Source of the DNA: Mitsuaria chitosanitabida ATCC BAA-476 = NBRC 102408
GTDB lineage: Bacteria; Pseudomonadota; Gammaproteobacteria; Burkholderiales; Burkholderiaceae_C
Reading direction: 5' to 3'
Assembly: GCF_001598255.1 (NCBI RefSeq)
Contig: NZ_BCYP01000034.1
Coordinates: forward strand, 1 to 64,000
Length of the DNA stretch: 64,000 nucleotides
The notes beneath the pieces are model-generated. The model was not told the origin of the DNA. It saw only the letters and a program-made list of their open reading frames with translations, and did no database searches. The position numbers were made by a program, and so were the translations under genes. Every line of letters starts with the position of its first letter. Position 1 is the first letter of the stretch. This document shows, piece by piece, positions 43,835 to 52,083 of the stretch.

Positions 43835-44473
43835 TCAGAAGCCCAGCGAGGCCAGCAGATCGTCCACTTCCGACTGGTTGGCCACCACGTCGGTGCGGCC
43901 TTCGTGGCTGACGACCGGCCCTTGCAGGATGCTCGGGTCGACCTTCTCGCGCTGTTCCGGCGGGACCACCGAGACCAGCAGCTTCACCAGCGAGTCTTCC
44001 AGGTCGTTGGCCAGCGTCACCACCTTGGCGACGACCTGGCCGGTCAGGTCGTGGAAGTCCTGCGACAGCATGATGTCGGTCAGGTGGGTGTCGATCTTGG
44101 AGGTCGAGCTCTCGACTTCCTTGACGAAGTTCAGCACCGCGCCCGAGGCCACGGCGCGCACCGGGTCGGCCGTGATCGCCTGGGCCATCGCGTTGGCGGC
44201 CTCGGTGATCTTGGCGTGCTCGGCCTTGGCCTGGTCGACCGAGTTCAGCACCTTGTTGGCGGCGTCGGCGGTCTTGTTGGCGATGTAGGTCAGGCGGCTG
44301 CGCGCGTCGGGCAGCCCGTCCGTGGCGACCTGCAGCTTGGGCATGACGCCCAGCTGCTGCATCGTGTCGTGCAGCACGCGCGTGATCGTGCCGATCTGTT
44401 GGAACACCTCGGGCGAGACCATCAGGGGCTCGTTGGTCTGCGAGGTCAGTTTGGCCAGCTCTTCCATCTGCAT
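43835..44473 (-). CDS. cheZ: CheY-P phosphatase CheZ
   Basis: A 212-residue helical protein. The start at 44473 follows GGGGAG at 6 nt. The long helical hairpin ends in the catalytic segment IMLSQDFHDLTGQVVAKVV, where the Gln of SQDFHDLTGQ inserts into CheY. The C-terminal QSEVDDLLASLGF is the CheY-binding helix. It resets the motor signal by dephosphorylating CheY-P. It lies 16 bp after cheY in the same operon. The longer frame to 44581 overlaps cheY and is rejected. Confidence 0.96.
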   Translation of the reverse strand: MQMEELAKLTSQTNEPLMVSPEVFQQIGTITRVLHDTMQQLGVMPKLQVATDGLPDARSRLTYIANKTADAANKVLNSVDQAKAEHAKITEAANAMAQAITADPVRAVASGAVLNFVKEVESSTSKIDTHLTDIMLSQDFHDLTGQVVAKVVTLANDLEDSLVKLLVSVVPPEQREKVDPSILQGPVVSHEGRTDVVANQSEVDDLLASLGF

Positions 44474-44489
44474 GGTGGACTCCCCAGCA

Positions 44490-44882
44490 TCAGGCCGCAG
44501 CGGCCAGCTTTTGCATGATCTTCTGGACTTTTTCTTCCAGAGTCGCCTTGGTGAACGGCTTGACGATGTAGCCCGCCGCACCGCTCTGCGCCGCCAGGAC
44601 GATGTCCTCCTTGCGGGCCTCGGCCGTCACCATCAGCACGGGGAGGTGCTTCAGGGTCGCGTCTTCCTTGATCGCCTTGAGCAGCTCGAAGCCGTTCATG
44701 TTGGGCATGTTGATGTCGCTGACCACGAAGTCGAACTTCGCCTGTTTCAGCATGCTGAGGGCCTCGACGCCATCTTCCGCCTCTTCGGCGTTGTTGTAGC
44801 CGATCTCCTTCAGCAGACCGCGCACGATCCGGCGCATGGTCGAGAAGTCGTCGACGATCAAGAATTTCATGTCAGTGCTCAT
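44490..44882 (-). CDS. cheY: Chemotaxis response regulator CheY
   Basis: A 130-residue single-domain receiver. D11/D12 bind Mg2+, D56 in VVSDINMP is the phosphorylation site, the switch Thr is in VTAEARKED, and the Lys is in IVKPF. Phosphorylated CheY binds FliM and changes motor rotation. A GAGG ribosome site precedes 44882. It forms an operon with cheZ. cheA, cheW and the other che genes are not in this window. Confidence 0.97.
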   Translation of the reverse strand: MSTDMKFLIVDDFSTMRRIVRGLLKEIGYNNAEEAEDGVEALSMLKQAKFDFVVSDINMPNMNGFELLKAIKEDATLKHLPVLMVTAEARKEDIVLAAQSGAAGYIVKPFTKATLEEKVQKIMQKLAAAA

Positions 44883-44981
44883 GGCGTTCCTCTGGGGGGA
44901 CTGGAGGGCTAACGACGGCTAGTCGATTCTTTTGCGGTGTTCCTGTCCGACGGGGACTCGGAGTCGGGCGCATCCGGAGCC

Positions 44982-45929
44982 TTATCGGCTCGCGGGCGCT
45001 GAACTTGAGGGCTGCGGCGCACTGGCCGCCGCGTCCGCCGGTTCGTCGTCCTCGTCGGGCAGGTTCTTCAGCACCGCATCCTCGGCATCGCGATTCATCA
45101 CGATGATGCTGATGCGGCGATTGATCTGGGCGTTGGGGTCTTTGGGTTCGAGCAGCTTGCTCGACGCCAGACCCTGCACGCGGAGCACCCGGGCATCCGG
45201 CAGACCGCCCGCCACCAGCTCGCGTCGCGAGGCGTTGGCACGGTCCGCCGACAGTTCCCAGTTGCTGTAGCCACGCTCGCCCGCAGAAAAGGGTTGCGCA
45301 TCCGTATGACCTTCCAGCGTCAGCCGGTTGGGCACCTCGGACAGCACGCCGCCCAGTTCCTGCAACAGCTCGCGCATATACGGTTTCACCACCGCGCTGC
45401 CACTGTCAAACATCGGACGATTATTCTCGTCCACGATTTGGATGCGCAAGCCCTCGCGAGTCATGTCGAGCCGGATTTGCCCACCTAATGCCGCTAATTT
45501 GGGGTTGTCGGCGATGCTCTTCTCGACCTTTTCCTTCAATTGCTGGAGGCGCACGCGCTCCGCGCGCCGCTGCTCTTCCTTCAGCGCCTTCAGATTGATG
45601 GTCTTGCGGGGGGATTCGACGTCGCCCGCCTTCACCTGACCGGTCTGGCGCGTCAGGTCCTGACCGCCGCCCTTGATGATGTGCGAAGCGTCGCCCGAGC
45701 CCGAGCCGCCGAACATCGCCACCTTCAGCGGAGAGGCGAAATAGTCGGCGATGCCCTTCTTGTCGCCCTCGGTGGTGGAGCCCAGCAGCCACATCAGCAG
45801 GAAGAAGGCCATCATCGCCGTCACGAAGTCGGCATAGGCGATCTTCCAGGCGCCGCCGTGGGCGGCATGGCCGCCCTTCTTGACGCGCTTGATGATGATG
45901 GGCTGGAGTTTCTTGGCGTCACCGGCCAT
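44982..45929 (-). CDS. motB: Flagellar motor stator protein MotB
   Basis: A 315-residue stator subunit. One membrane helix with the proton-binding Asp at residue 34 (AWKIAYADFVTAMMAFFLLMWLL). The periplasmic part contains the plug region and a C-terminal OmpA/MotB peptidoglycan-binding domain (RLTLEGHTDAQPFSAGERGYSNWELSADRANASRRELVAGGL). With MotA it makes the proton channel that turns the motor. It follows motA by 83 bp and presumably shares its promoter. Confidence 0.97.
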   Translation of the reverse strand: MAGDAKKLQPIIIKRVKKGGHAAHGGAWKIAYADFVTAMMAFFLLMWLLGSTTEGDKKGIADYFASPLKVAMFGGSGSGDASHIIKGGGQDLTRQTGQVKAGDVESPRKTINLKALKEEQRRAERVRLQQLKEKVEKSIADNPKLAALGGQIRLDMTREGLRIQIVDENNRPMFDSGSAVVKPYMRELLQELGGVLSEVPNRLTLEGHTDAQPFSAGERGYSNWELSADRANASRRELVAGGLPDARVLRVQGLASSKLLEPKDPNAQINRRISIIVMNRDAEDAVLKNLPDEDDEPADAAASAPQPSSSAPASR

Positions 45930-46012
45930 GTCGGATCACTCCTGGTCGTGCGATTCGTGCGAGTGGAAACGGGGGATGGAGCGGAAGGAATATCCCTGCC
46001 GGCAAGGCAGGC

Positions 46013-46870
46013 TTACTTCTTCTTCACATGCCCTTCCAGCTCGGCGAAGGTCGGGCGTTCGGTCGAATACAGCACCTTGCGTCCGAATTCGATCGCGACC
46101 TGCGGCGCATAGCCCTGCATCGAGGCCAGCAGCGTGGTCTTGATGCACTGCAACTCCTTGCCGGCCTCGTCGACCTTGGCCTCGAGCGCGCCCGCCAGCG
46201 GCTCGGCGAAGGCGTAGGCCAGCAGAATGCCCAGGAAGGTCCCGACCAGCGCCGAGCCGATCATCCCGCCCAGCACCGCGGGGGGCTGGCCCACCGAGCC
46301 CATGGTATTCACCACGCCCAGCACCGCGGCCACGATGCCGAAGGCGGGCAATCCGCCCGCCAGGCGCTGCAGCGCGATCACGGCGAGGAAGGCCTCGTGG
46401 TGGTGCGTGTCGATCTCGGCGTCCATCAGCGACTCGATCTCGTGGGCGTTGAGGTTGCCCGAGACCATCATGCGCAGGTAGTCGGTGATGAATTCGGCGA
46501 CGTGGTGGTCGTTGCCCACCGTCGGATATTTCTGGAACAGCGGCGAGCTGTGCGGGTCCTCGACGTCCTTCTCGATGGACATCAGGCCCTCCTTGCGGGC
46601 CTTCTGCAGGATGTCGTAGAGCAGCGCCAGCAGCTCCATGTAGCGGGCCTTGGTGTACTTGCTGCCCTTGAAGCAGTCGCCCAGGCCCTTCATCGTGGCC
46701 TTCATGACCTTGGGCGGATTGGTCGCCAGCATGCCGCCGATGGCCGCGCCGAAGATGGTCGTCATCTCGAACGGCAAGGCATGCAGCACGACGCTGATGT
46801 TGCCGCCGTGCGCGATGAAGACGCCGAAGATGCAGGCCAGGGCCAGGACCCAACCGATGATGACAAACAT
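46013..46870 (-). CDS. motA: Flagellar motor stator protein MotA
   Basis: A 285-residue inner-membrane protein with four membrane helices (residues about 2-22, 30-50, 170-190 and 200-220). The cytosolic loop carries the conserved Arg and Glu area (YTKARYMELLALLYDILQKARKEGLMSIEKDVEDP) that contacts FliG, and the Pro-containing helix end GGLPAFGIVAAVLGVVNTMGSVGQPP is conserved. It pairs with MotB to conduct protons. A sigma-28 site lies about 60 bp upstream (46932-46958). Confidence 0.97.
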   Translation of the reverse strand: MFVIIGWVLALACIFGVFIAHGGNISVVLHALPFEMTTIFGAAIGGMLATNPPKVMKATMKGLGDCFKGSKYTKARYMELLALLYDILQKARKEGLMSIEKDVEDPHSSPLFQKYPTVGNDHHVAEFITDYLRMMVSGNLNAHEIESLMDAEIDTHHHEAFLAVIALQRLAGGLPAFGIVAAVLGVVNTMGSVGQPPAVLGGMIGSALVGTFLGILLAYAFAEPLAGALEAKVDEAGKELQCIKTTLLASMQGYAPQVAIEFGRKVLYSTERPTFAELEGHVKKK

Positions 46871-46931
46871 GGAAATCGTTCCGTCTTGAAGTTGCCGCCG
46901 CGTCCCCTCGCGGTACGGGCCGTCTCATCCC

Positions 46932-46958
46932 TTATCGACCGGCTTCCCGCCCGCTTGA
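46932..46958 (-). promoter_or_regulatory. Sigma-28 promoter of motAB
   Basis: Minus strand: TCAAGCGG, 11 bp, GTCGATAA. The -10 box matches seven of eight bases of the consensus. The leader to motA is about 55 nt. Confidence 0.8.
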
Positions 46959-47072
46959 GCCCGACTCGTCTCGGCCGGTGACTGTCGCGGACGCCGATCG
47001 GACGTCGTTCACTGATTTCGCCCGCAAGGCGCCTTCGATGCGGGGGCCGGGTCCGGGCGACCGCCTCGGCGC

Positions 47073-47840
47073 TCAGCCCTGCAGATCGCGCGCCCGGTAG
47101 ACATACAGCTGATGCCGCGTGCCCGTGTCCAGCTGCGCGAACACCGGCTGCCCCGGCAGCGGGAAGTCCAGGCTCGCCAGCCAGCTGCCCGGACGCAGCT
47201 CCGCGCGCGCCTTGTCCAGCGCGCGTGGCATCGACTCGGGGCGCTGGAACAGGTAGACCAGGTCCGCGTCGCGCCAGGACTGGGCCCACAGATCGCCTCT
47301 GGCGATCTCGGCCCAGGGGCAGCGCAGGCGGGCCAGCAGCCACAGGAAGCCACTGTATTCAATCCCCGTCGGCCGCACGCCCGGATAAGCGCGGCGAAGC
47401 GCCACCAATCCGTCGCCCAGCCCGCAGCCGGCGTCCAGCACCCGGGCGCCGTCGTGCAACTTCACACGCTCGGGCAAGGCCATGAGCGCGTCGTGGGGAG
47501 TGGGGAACAGGGGCGCGTCGGTCCAGCCGCGGCGCGGATAGGCCAGCAGCAGCACGGCCAGCGGGACCAGCCAGATCCAGGCTGGCAGGTCCGTCCCGGT
47601 GGCCAGCAGCGCGAGCGGGAAGCCGCCCGCGACGATCAACCGGCGCCAGGTCTGGGCATGGAGACAGGCGAAGAGCAGGCCCAGGCCCGAGGCGACCAGC
47701 GCCGCGGGCCAACCGGGACCGAGCAGGCGCCAGACCGCGAAGCAGGCGGCCCAGCTGAGCAGCGCCAGCGTCGGCCAGCGCAACGCGGATGGCGCGGCGG
47801 GGTCGCCTTCGGCGGCGGCGCGGGGAAGTCGGGCGGCCAT
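47073..47840 (-). CDS. Membrane-anchored class I SAM-dependent methyltransferase-like protein
   Basis: A 255-residue protein. The first 100 residues contain four hydrophobic stretches (LALLSWAACFAVWRLLGPGW, ALVASGLGLLFACL, LIVAGGFPLALLATG and IWLVPLAVLLLAYP). The second half is a methyltransferase-like domain with motif I VLDAGCGLGDGLVALRRAYPG and TGIEYSGFL. Substrate unknown. It starts 12 bp after flhC copy 1, so it may be transcribed with flhDC; alternatively it belongs to an unrelated transcript. A link to flagellar or envelope modification is possible but not shown. Confidence 0.7.
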   Translation of the reverse strand: MAARLPRAAAEGDPAAPSALRWPTLALLSWAACFAVWRLLGPGWPAALVASGLGLLFACLHAQTWRRLIVAGGFPLALLATGTDLPAWIWLVPLAVLLLAYPRRGWTDAPLFPTPHDALMALPERVKLHDGARVLDAGCGLGDGLVALRRAYPGVRPTGIEYSGFLWLLARLRCPWAEIARGDLWAQSWRDADLVYLFQRPESMPRALDKARAELRPGSWLASLDFPLPGQPVFAQLDTGTRHQLYVYRARDLQG

Positions 47841-47852
47841 CGGTGCGGCCGC

Positions 47853-48389
47853 TCAATGCATCTGGATGCCGCCGGCCGCCTTGCCCTTGCCGGCGCGTGC
47901 CGGAGGGTTGCACAGGCCGCAGACGTAATGCTTGGCGACCTCGTGCGGGTGGGTCACGAAATGGCCGCCGCACTTGCTGCACTTGGTCATCGTCAGCATG
48001 CCGTTGTCCACGAACTTGACCAGACGCCAGGCCCGCGTCACCGACAGCAGCTGCTCCAGGCCCTGCGCCTTGGTCTGCTCGTCGTACAGCTGGAAGGCCT
48101 TGATCACCACGTCGATCTCGTCCATCTCCGCGACCTTGTTCAGGTACTCGTGGATGTTGAGGAACAGGCTGGCGTGGATGTTGGGCTGCCAGGTCATGAA
48201 CCAGTCCGTCGAGAACGGCAGCTGGCCCTTGGACGGGCTCTTGCCCGAGACTTCCTTGTACAGGCGCAGCAGGCGCTCGTAGCTCAGGTCCGTCTCCGAT
48301 TCCAGCACCTGCAGGCGCGCGCCCAGGTGGATCAGCGTCACGGCGCGCTCGATCTGCTTGGCTTCGGTCAGGATGGACTTGGTGCGCAT
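47853..48389 (-). CDS. flhC: Flagellar transcriptional activator FlhC, copy 1
   Basis: A 178-residue subunit of the FlhD4C2 master regulator that binds DNA upstream of class II flagellar genes. The four zinc-binding cysteines are in TKCSKCGGHFV and HYVCGLCNPP. It differs from copy 2 (51470-52006) by a single residue (VTLIHLGARL here, VTLIKLGARL there). The pair flhD1-flhC1 has the normal order and is followed at once by a methyltransferase gene. Divergence between copies is lower in flhC than in flhD. Confidence 0.96.
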   Translation of the reverse strand: MRTKSILTEAKQIERAVTLIHLGARLQVLESETDLSYERLLRLYKEVSGKSPSKGQLPFSTDWFMTWQPNIHASLFLNIHEYLNKVAEMDEIDVVIKAFQLYDEQTKAQGLEQLLSVTRAWRLVKFVDNGMLTMTKCSKCGGHFVTHPHEVAKHYVCGLCNPPARAGKGKAAGGIQMH

Positions 48390-48437
48390 GTCGGTGTCTC
48401 CGGCTTCAGGTCGGGTCGGACGGCGTCGATCTCTAGC

Positions 48438-48761
48438 TTAGGCGGCTTCCTGATGACGTCCAGCCATCAGGATGGAGGCGTGCAGGCGGGAGACGCTGTC
48501 GTTGGCGGCCGGCTTGCCGTGCGAGGTCAGCAGGCTCCACACCAGGTCGTCGTCCATGCGGAAGCGGCACAGCAGCGTGTTGCCCGAGGCGATCTTCAGC
48601 ATCTGCGCGGCGCTCAGCGTGTTCAGCAGGGTGGCCGTCTCCTCCGAGATGCCCAGGCGGAACAGGGCTTGTTCGCGGTCCGCGCGGATCAGGCTCTGGG
48701 CCAGCATCAGGTAGGACAGATTGGCTTCGCGGATCTCGGCGAGGATTTGGTCAGCGTTCAT
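48438..48761 (-). CDS. flhD: Flagellar transcriptional regulator FlhD, copy 1
   Basis: A 107-residue protein. MNADQILAEIREANLSYLMLAQSLIRADREQALFRLGISEETATLLNTLS matches FlhD, the subunit that activates FlhC and stabilises the D4C2 complex. It differs from copy 2 at six positions by my count (A/T3, D/E4, A/P, L/M and I/M in the AAQMLKIAS segment, and S/G in VWSLL). The start at 48761 was chosen because the next upstream ATG gives a non-conserved extension. A 26-bp block about 130 bp upstream is conserved with copy 2. Confidence 0.96.
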   Translation of the reverse strand: MNADQILAEIREANLSYLMLAQSLIRADREQALFRLGISEETATLLNTLSAAQMLKIASGNTLLCRFRMDDDLVWSLLTSHGKPAANDSVSRLHASILMAGRHQEAA

Positions 48762-48840
48762 CGTGCGGCTCCTGCGGGGTGTTCGTTGCTGTCGTTGCGT
48801 TTCAGCGTGATACGAACTGTAGGGATCCGGACAAGAAGCC

Positions 48841-48914
48841 AACATCAGGTCGCTTCCATGTAAAGGTTAGGGAGCGCGCCGACGCGTTTGTCAGACAGAT
48901 TCCTACACGCTGCC
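48841..48914 (-). promoter_or_regulatory. Conserved upstream region of flhDC copy 1
   Basis: Shares with the flhD2 upstream region AACATCAGGT (48841-48850) and a 26-bp block (48889-48914) that reads, in the gene's direction, GGCAGCGTGTAGGAATC then TGTCTGACA, with one mismatch between copies. TGTCTGACA is a TGTC/GACA palindrome. It probably contains the promoter and an operator, but I cannot assign boxes. Confidence 0.55.
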
Positions 48915-48978
48915 GGATCAGCGCCATTGCGGACCGCATATTTGACCGATTGATGACCCTGGCAGCTCCCCCAAGAAA

Positions 48979-49002
48979 AAATGCCGCCTGGAGGCGGCAT
49001 TT
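48979..49002 (-). terminator. Terminator of the RCC1-repeat gene
   Basis: A 10-bp stem AAATGCCGCC/GGCGGCATTT with a 4-nt loop. On the minus strand it is followed by TTTTTTCTTGG, a proper T-tract. It lies 16 bp after the RCC1-repeat stop and separates that gene from flhDC copy 1. Confidence 0.88.
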
Positions 49003-49017
49003 CTGTCGACGCAGAGG

Positions 49018-50178
49018 TCAGAAGCCGATCACGTGCTGAGGGAAATTCACGTTGGTTGTATTGCCGGCGCCATGCTGGCCAACCGTATTGGAGCCCCAGC
49101 ACACCAGTCCATCCACAGAGGACGCGGCGCACGCCGAGCTCGGCCCGATCGCGAAGCGATTGATGACGCCATTCACACCGGTCACGGCGGCCGCATAGCT
49201 GCGGTTTGTGTAGTCACCGGTGCCCAATTGTCCAGATCCGTTGTAGCCCCAGCACTTCGCCGCCCCGTCGGTCATCACGGCGCAGGTGCTGCCACCACCG
49301 CTCGGCGCATAGATCGACGCCACTCCGGAGGTTAGTCCGGTGACATCGACGGGCGACGTCACCTTGGCGGCCGGGCTCCCCGTCATGCCATTGCCCAACT
49401 GACCGTAGTTGAAGTTGCCCCAGCACTTCGCGCCCCCCGAAGCGGTCCTGGCACAGGTGTGGTACTGCCCGGCCACCACGGCGACCGCATCATTGAGATT
49501 GGCCACGACCACTGGCGTTTTGGAACTGACGATGGTGCCATTGCCCAGTTGCCCGTCGGTATTCACGCCCCAGCACTTCACCTGTCCATTGGTCAGCACC
49601 GCGCAGGTATGCGCCAGGCCCGTCGCGATCCCGACGGCACCCGAGAGGTTCACCACGTCGACCGGCACCAGTCGGGGCGATTGCACGGTGGCGTCGCCCA
49701 GTTGCCCGCCGCTGTTTTGCCCCCAGCACTTCACGGCCCCGGTATTCAGCAGTGCGCAGGAGTGGTAAGTCCCGGCGGCCACGGCGCTCACATTGGAAAG
49801 TCCGAAGACCTGGACCGGCGCATTGCGCTGCACTTTGCTGCCATCACCCAGTTGGGCGGTGTCATTCCGCCCCCAGCAAACCGCCGAGCCATTGGCGAGC
49901 GCGGCGCAGGAATGCTGATAGCCACCCGCAATGGAGGTCACGTTCGCCCCCAGTCCGGTCACGGCAACAGGCTGGGAACTGTTGGCCGCCGTCGAGTTGC
50001 CCAATTGCCCTTGGGCATTGGCACCCCAGCAGAAGGCCGCGCCATCGGTCGTCCGCGCGCAGGCATGCGTCGATCCGAGCCCCAGTTCCTCGGCAATCGC
50101 GGCCTGGGCATTGCCGGCGAAGGAGGCTGCCAACGGCAGCATCAAGAATGCCAGTGCTTCTGCAGCTAGTCGTTTCAT
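49018..50178 (-). CDS. Secreted RCC1-repeat (beta-propeller) protein
   Basis: A 386-residue protein with a signal peptide (LAFLMLPLAASFAGNAQA) and seven repeats of about 50 residues, each with a CWG core (FCWGANAQGQLGN, VCWGRNDTAQLGD, KCWGQNSGGQLGD and so on), as in RCC1/ATS1 seven-bladed propellers. Each blade carries conserved Cys residues that could form disulfides in the periplasm or outside. The start at 50178 is 5 nt after GGGAG; the ATG three bases upstream is too close. Function unknown; secreted RCC1 proteins may bind surfaces or partner proteins. It sits between the two flhDC copies and is followed by a strong terminator. Confidence 0.8.
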   Translation of the reverse strand: MKRLAAEALAFLMLPLAASFAGNAQAAIAEELGLGSTHACARTTDGAAFCWGANAQGQLGNSTAANSSQPVAVTGLGANVTSIAGGYQHSCAALANGSAVCWGRNDTAQLGDGSKVQRNAPVQVFGLSNVSAVAAGTYHSCALLNTGAVKCWGQNSGGQLGDATVQSPRLVPVDVVNLSGAVGIATGLAHTCAVLTNGQVKCWGVNTDGQLGNGTIVSSKTPVVVANLNDAVAVVAGQYHTCARTASGGAKCWGNFNYGQLGNGMTGSPAAKVTSPVDVTGLTSGVASIYAPSGGGSTCAVMTDGAAKCWGYNGSGQLGTGDYTNRSYAAAVTGVNGVINRFAIGPSSACAASSVDGLVCWGSNTVGQHGAGNTTNVNFPQHVIGF

Positions 50179-50278
50179 CATTTCTCCCTGTCGATGCGAA
50201 TTGCATCGCGATCGACTTTATGAGGCTGGCGACTGAGGGCTCTTCCATTTACGGAATGGCTTCGCCCTATCGCACAAC

Positions 50279-51391
50279 TCATGGGGGGATTGACTGTCGC
50301 AAAGATTCCGCCTCCTCGGTGCGACCCGTGGCCTCGAGGACCAGCGCCAGGTTGTGCGCCGCGAGGTGGCTGCCGCGTCCCGCGACCGCGCCCGACTGGT
50401 CCGGCCGCTCGCCGATCTCCAGGCAACGCCGCCAGGCGTCCTCGATCATGGGGATCAGCACCTCGGCCTGCGCCGGCAGCTCCGCCGCCCAGTCCAGCAG
50501 CAGATCGCCCAGCGCGAAGAAGAAGTCGGGCGAATCCGCGCAGGCCTGCAGCTGGGTCTCGGCGAAGACCAGGCCATCGGCGTGGCGCTTCAGCGATTTG
50601 AGCCCGAACAGCCGGCGGGCCACGAGGTCGAACCACCACGGGGGCAGCACCGTGTCCTTCGGTGCCGACGTCACGGTCTCCGCCACCATCCCGTTCGTCC
50701 CGGCGTCCCCCGGCTCCCCTGACGTCGGCGCAGTCAAGCGCTCCACCGCCTTCGCGAAGGCGGCCTCCGCATCGGCGAAGCGGTCATAGACCGAGTGGTC
50801 CTTGCCGAGCTGGTACCAGAGATAGGGGTTGGACGGATCGTCCTGGAGGGCGGCGGTGAGCAACGCCGCGTTGCGTCCCTGCTTCACATGAAGCCGCTCG
50901 GGCAGGTAGCCGTCATGCGCGACCTCGATGGCCAACGGGCGAACGGGCAGACGATGCGCGGGCTGCTCGTGGATGCGACCGGTGTAGCGGACGGCGCCAG
51001 GCAGCACGCGGCTCAGGCGCGACCGCGCGGTGCCGCCGTCGAAGTGGTCCTGCAGGGCGATGGTGCCGACGAAGTCCGGCGCGGTGGTGCGCAGCGCGTC
51101 GAGTGCCGCGCCACTCCCCTCCCCGATCAGCCATTCGTCGGCGTCGAGGACGACATGCCAATCGGCGCCCGCGGCCTCGAGCGCCGCATTGCGCGCGGCG
51201 GCGAAGTCATTGATCCACGTGAAATGCGTCACGCGCGCGCCAGCGGCCTCGGCCCGTCGCGCGGTGTCGTCGTCGGAGCCGGTGTCCATCACCAGCATGT
51301 CGTCGACGAACGGACGGACGCTGGCCAGCAGCCTCGTGATCGTGGCCGCTTCATTGCGGGCGATCACGACGAGACAGCTGCGCCAGCGCAT
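50279..51391 (-). CDS. Family 2 glycosyltransferase with TPR-like C-terminal region
   Basis: A 370-residue cytosolic protein. The N-terminal GT-A fold shows SCLVVIARNEAATITRLLASVRPFVDDMLVMDTGSDDDT, a metal-binding DxD in VVLDADEWL, and FTWINDFAAARNAAL. The C-terminal 180 residues are helical and TPR-like (SNPYLWYQLGKDHSVYDRFADAEAAFAKAVERL; LAAHNLALVLEATGRTEEAE). Sugar donor and acceptor are unknown. It starts 78 bp after flhC copy 2, so it may be transcribed with flhDC2. Glycosylation of flagellin is a reasonable guess because three flagellin genes follow within 4 kb. Confidence 0.85.
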   Translation of the reverse strand: MRWRSCLVVIARNEAATITRLLASVRPFVDDMLVMDTGSDDDTARRAEAAGARVTHFTWINDFAAARNAALEAAGADWHVVLDADEWLIGEGSGAALDALRTTAPDFVGTIALQDHFDGGTARSRLSRVLPGAVRYTGRIHEQPAHRLPVRPLAIEVAHDGYLPERLHVKQGRNAALLTAALQDDPSNPYLWYQLGKDHSVYDRFADAEAAFAKAVERLTAPTSGEPGDAGTNGMVAETVTSAPKDTVLPPWWFDLVARRLFGLKSLKRHADGLVFAETQLQACADSPDFFFALGDLLLDWAAELPAQAEVLIPMIEDAWRRCLEIGERPDQSGAVAGRGSHLAAHNLALVLEATGRTEEAESLRQSIPP

Positions 51392-51469
51392 CGGAGATTG
51401 AGGCTTGAGTTCGAGAAGGAATCGGAGCGATTCGGGCGGAGATTCGACGTCGACGCGAGTCGCGCCGAA

Positions 51470-52006
51470 TCAATGCATCTGGATGCCGCCGGCCGCCTTG
51501 CCCTTGCCGGCACGCGCCGGGGGGTTGCACAGGCCGCAGACGTAATGCTTGGCGACCTCGTGCGGATGCGTCACGAAGTGGCCGCCGCACTTGCTGCACT
51601 TGGTCATCGTCAGCATGCCGTTGTCCACGAACTTGACCAGGCGCCAGGCCCGCGTCACCGACAGCAGCTGCTCCAGGCCCTGCGCCTTGGTCTGCTCGTC
51701 GTACAGCTGGAAGGCCTTGATCACCACGTCGATCTCGTCCATCTCCGCGACCTTGTTCAGGTACTCGTGGATGTTGAGGAACAGGCTGGCGTGGATGTTG
51801 GGCTGCCAGGTCATGAACCAGTCGGTGGAGAACGGCAGCTGGCCCTTGGACGGGCTCTTGCCCGAGACCTCCTTGTACAGGCGCAGCAGGCGCTCGTAGC
51901 TCAGGTCCGTCTCCGACTCCAGCACCTGCAGGCGGGCGCCCAGCTTGATCAGCGTCACGGCGCGTTCGATCTGCTTGGCTTCGGTCAGGATGGACTTGGT
52001 ACGCAT
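51470..52006 (-). CDS. flhC: Flagellar transcriptional activator FlhC, copy 2
   Basis: A 178-residue FlhC nearly identical to copy 1 (one residue differs), including the Cys4 zinc site. With FlhD it activates class II flagellar operons. The start at 52006 matches the family. The glycosyltransferase follows in place of the methyltransferase seen after copy 1, so the duplication ends at flhC. Both copies look intact. Confidence 0.96.
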   Translation of the reverse strand: MRTKSILTEAKQIERAVTLIKLGARLQVLESETDLSYERLLRLYKEVSGKSPSKGQLPFSTDWFMTWQPNIHASLFLNIHEYLNKVAEMDEIDVVIKAFQLYDEQTKAQGLEQLLSVTRAWRLVKFVDNGMLTMTKCSKCGGHFVTHPHEVAKHYVCGLCNPPARAGKGKAAGGIQMH

Positions 52007-52083
52007 GACGGCTCCGTCTCTTGATAGGGAGGTGTTCTCGGGCGGCAATCGGGTTGCCTGAGCAGGGCTGAAGCCCCGCGGGA

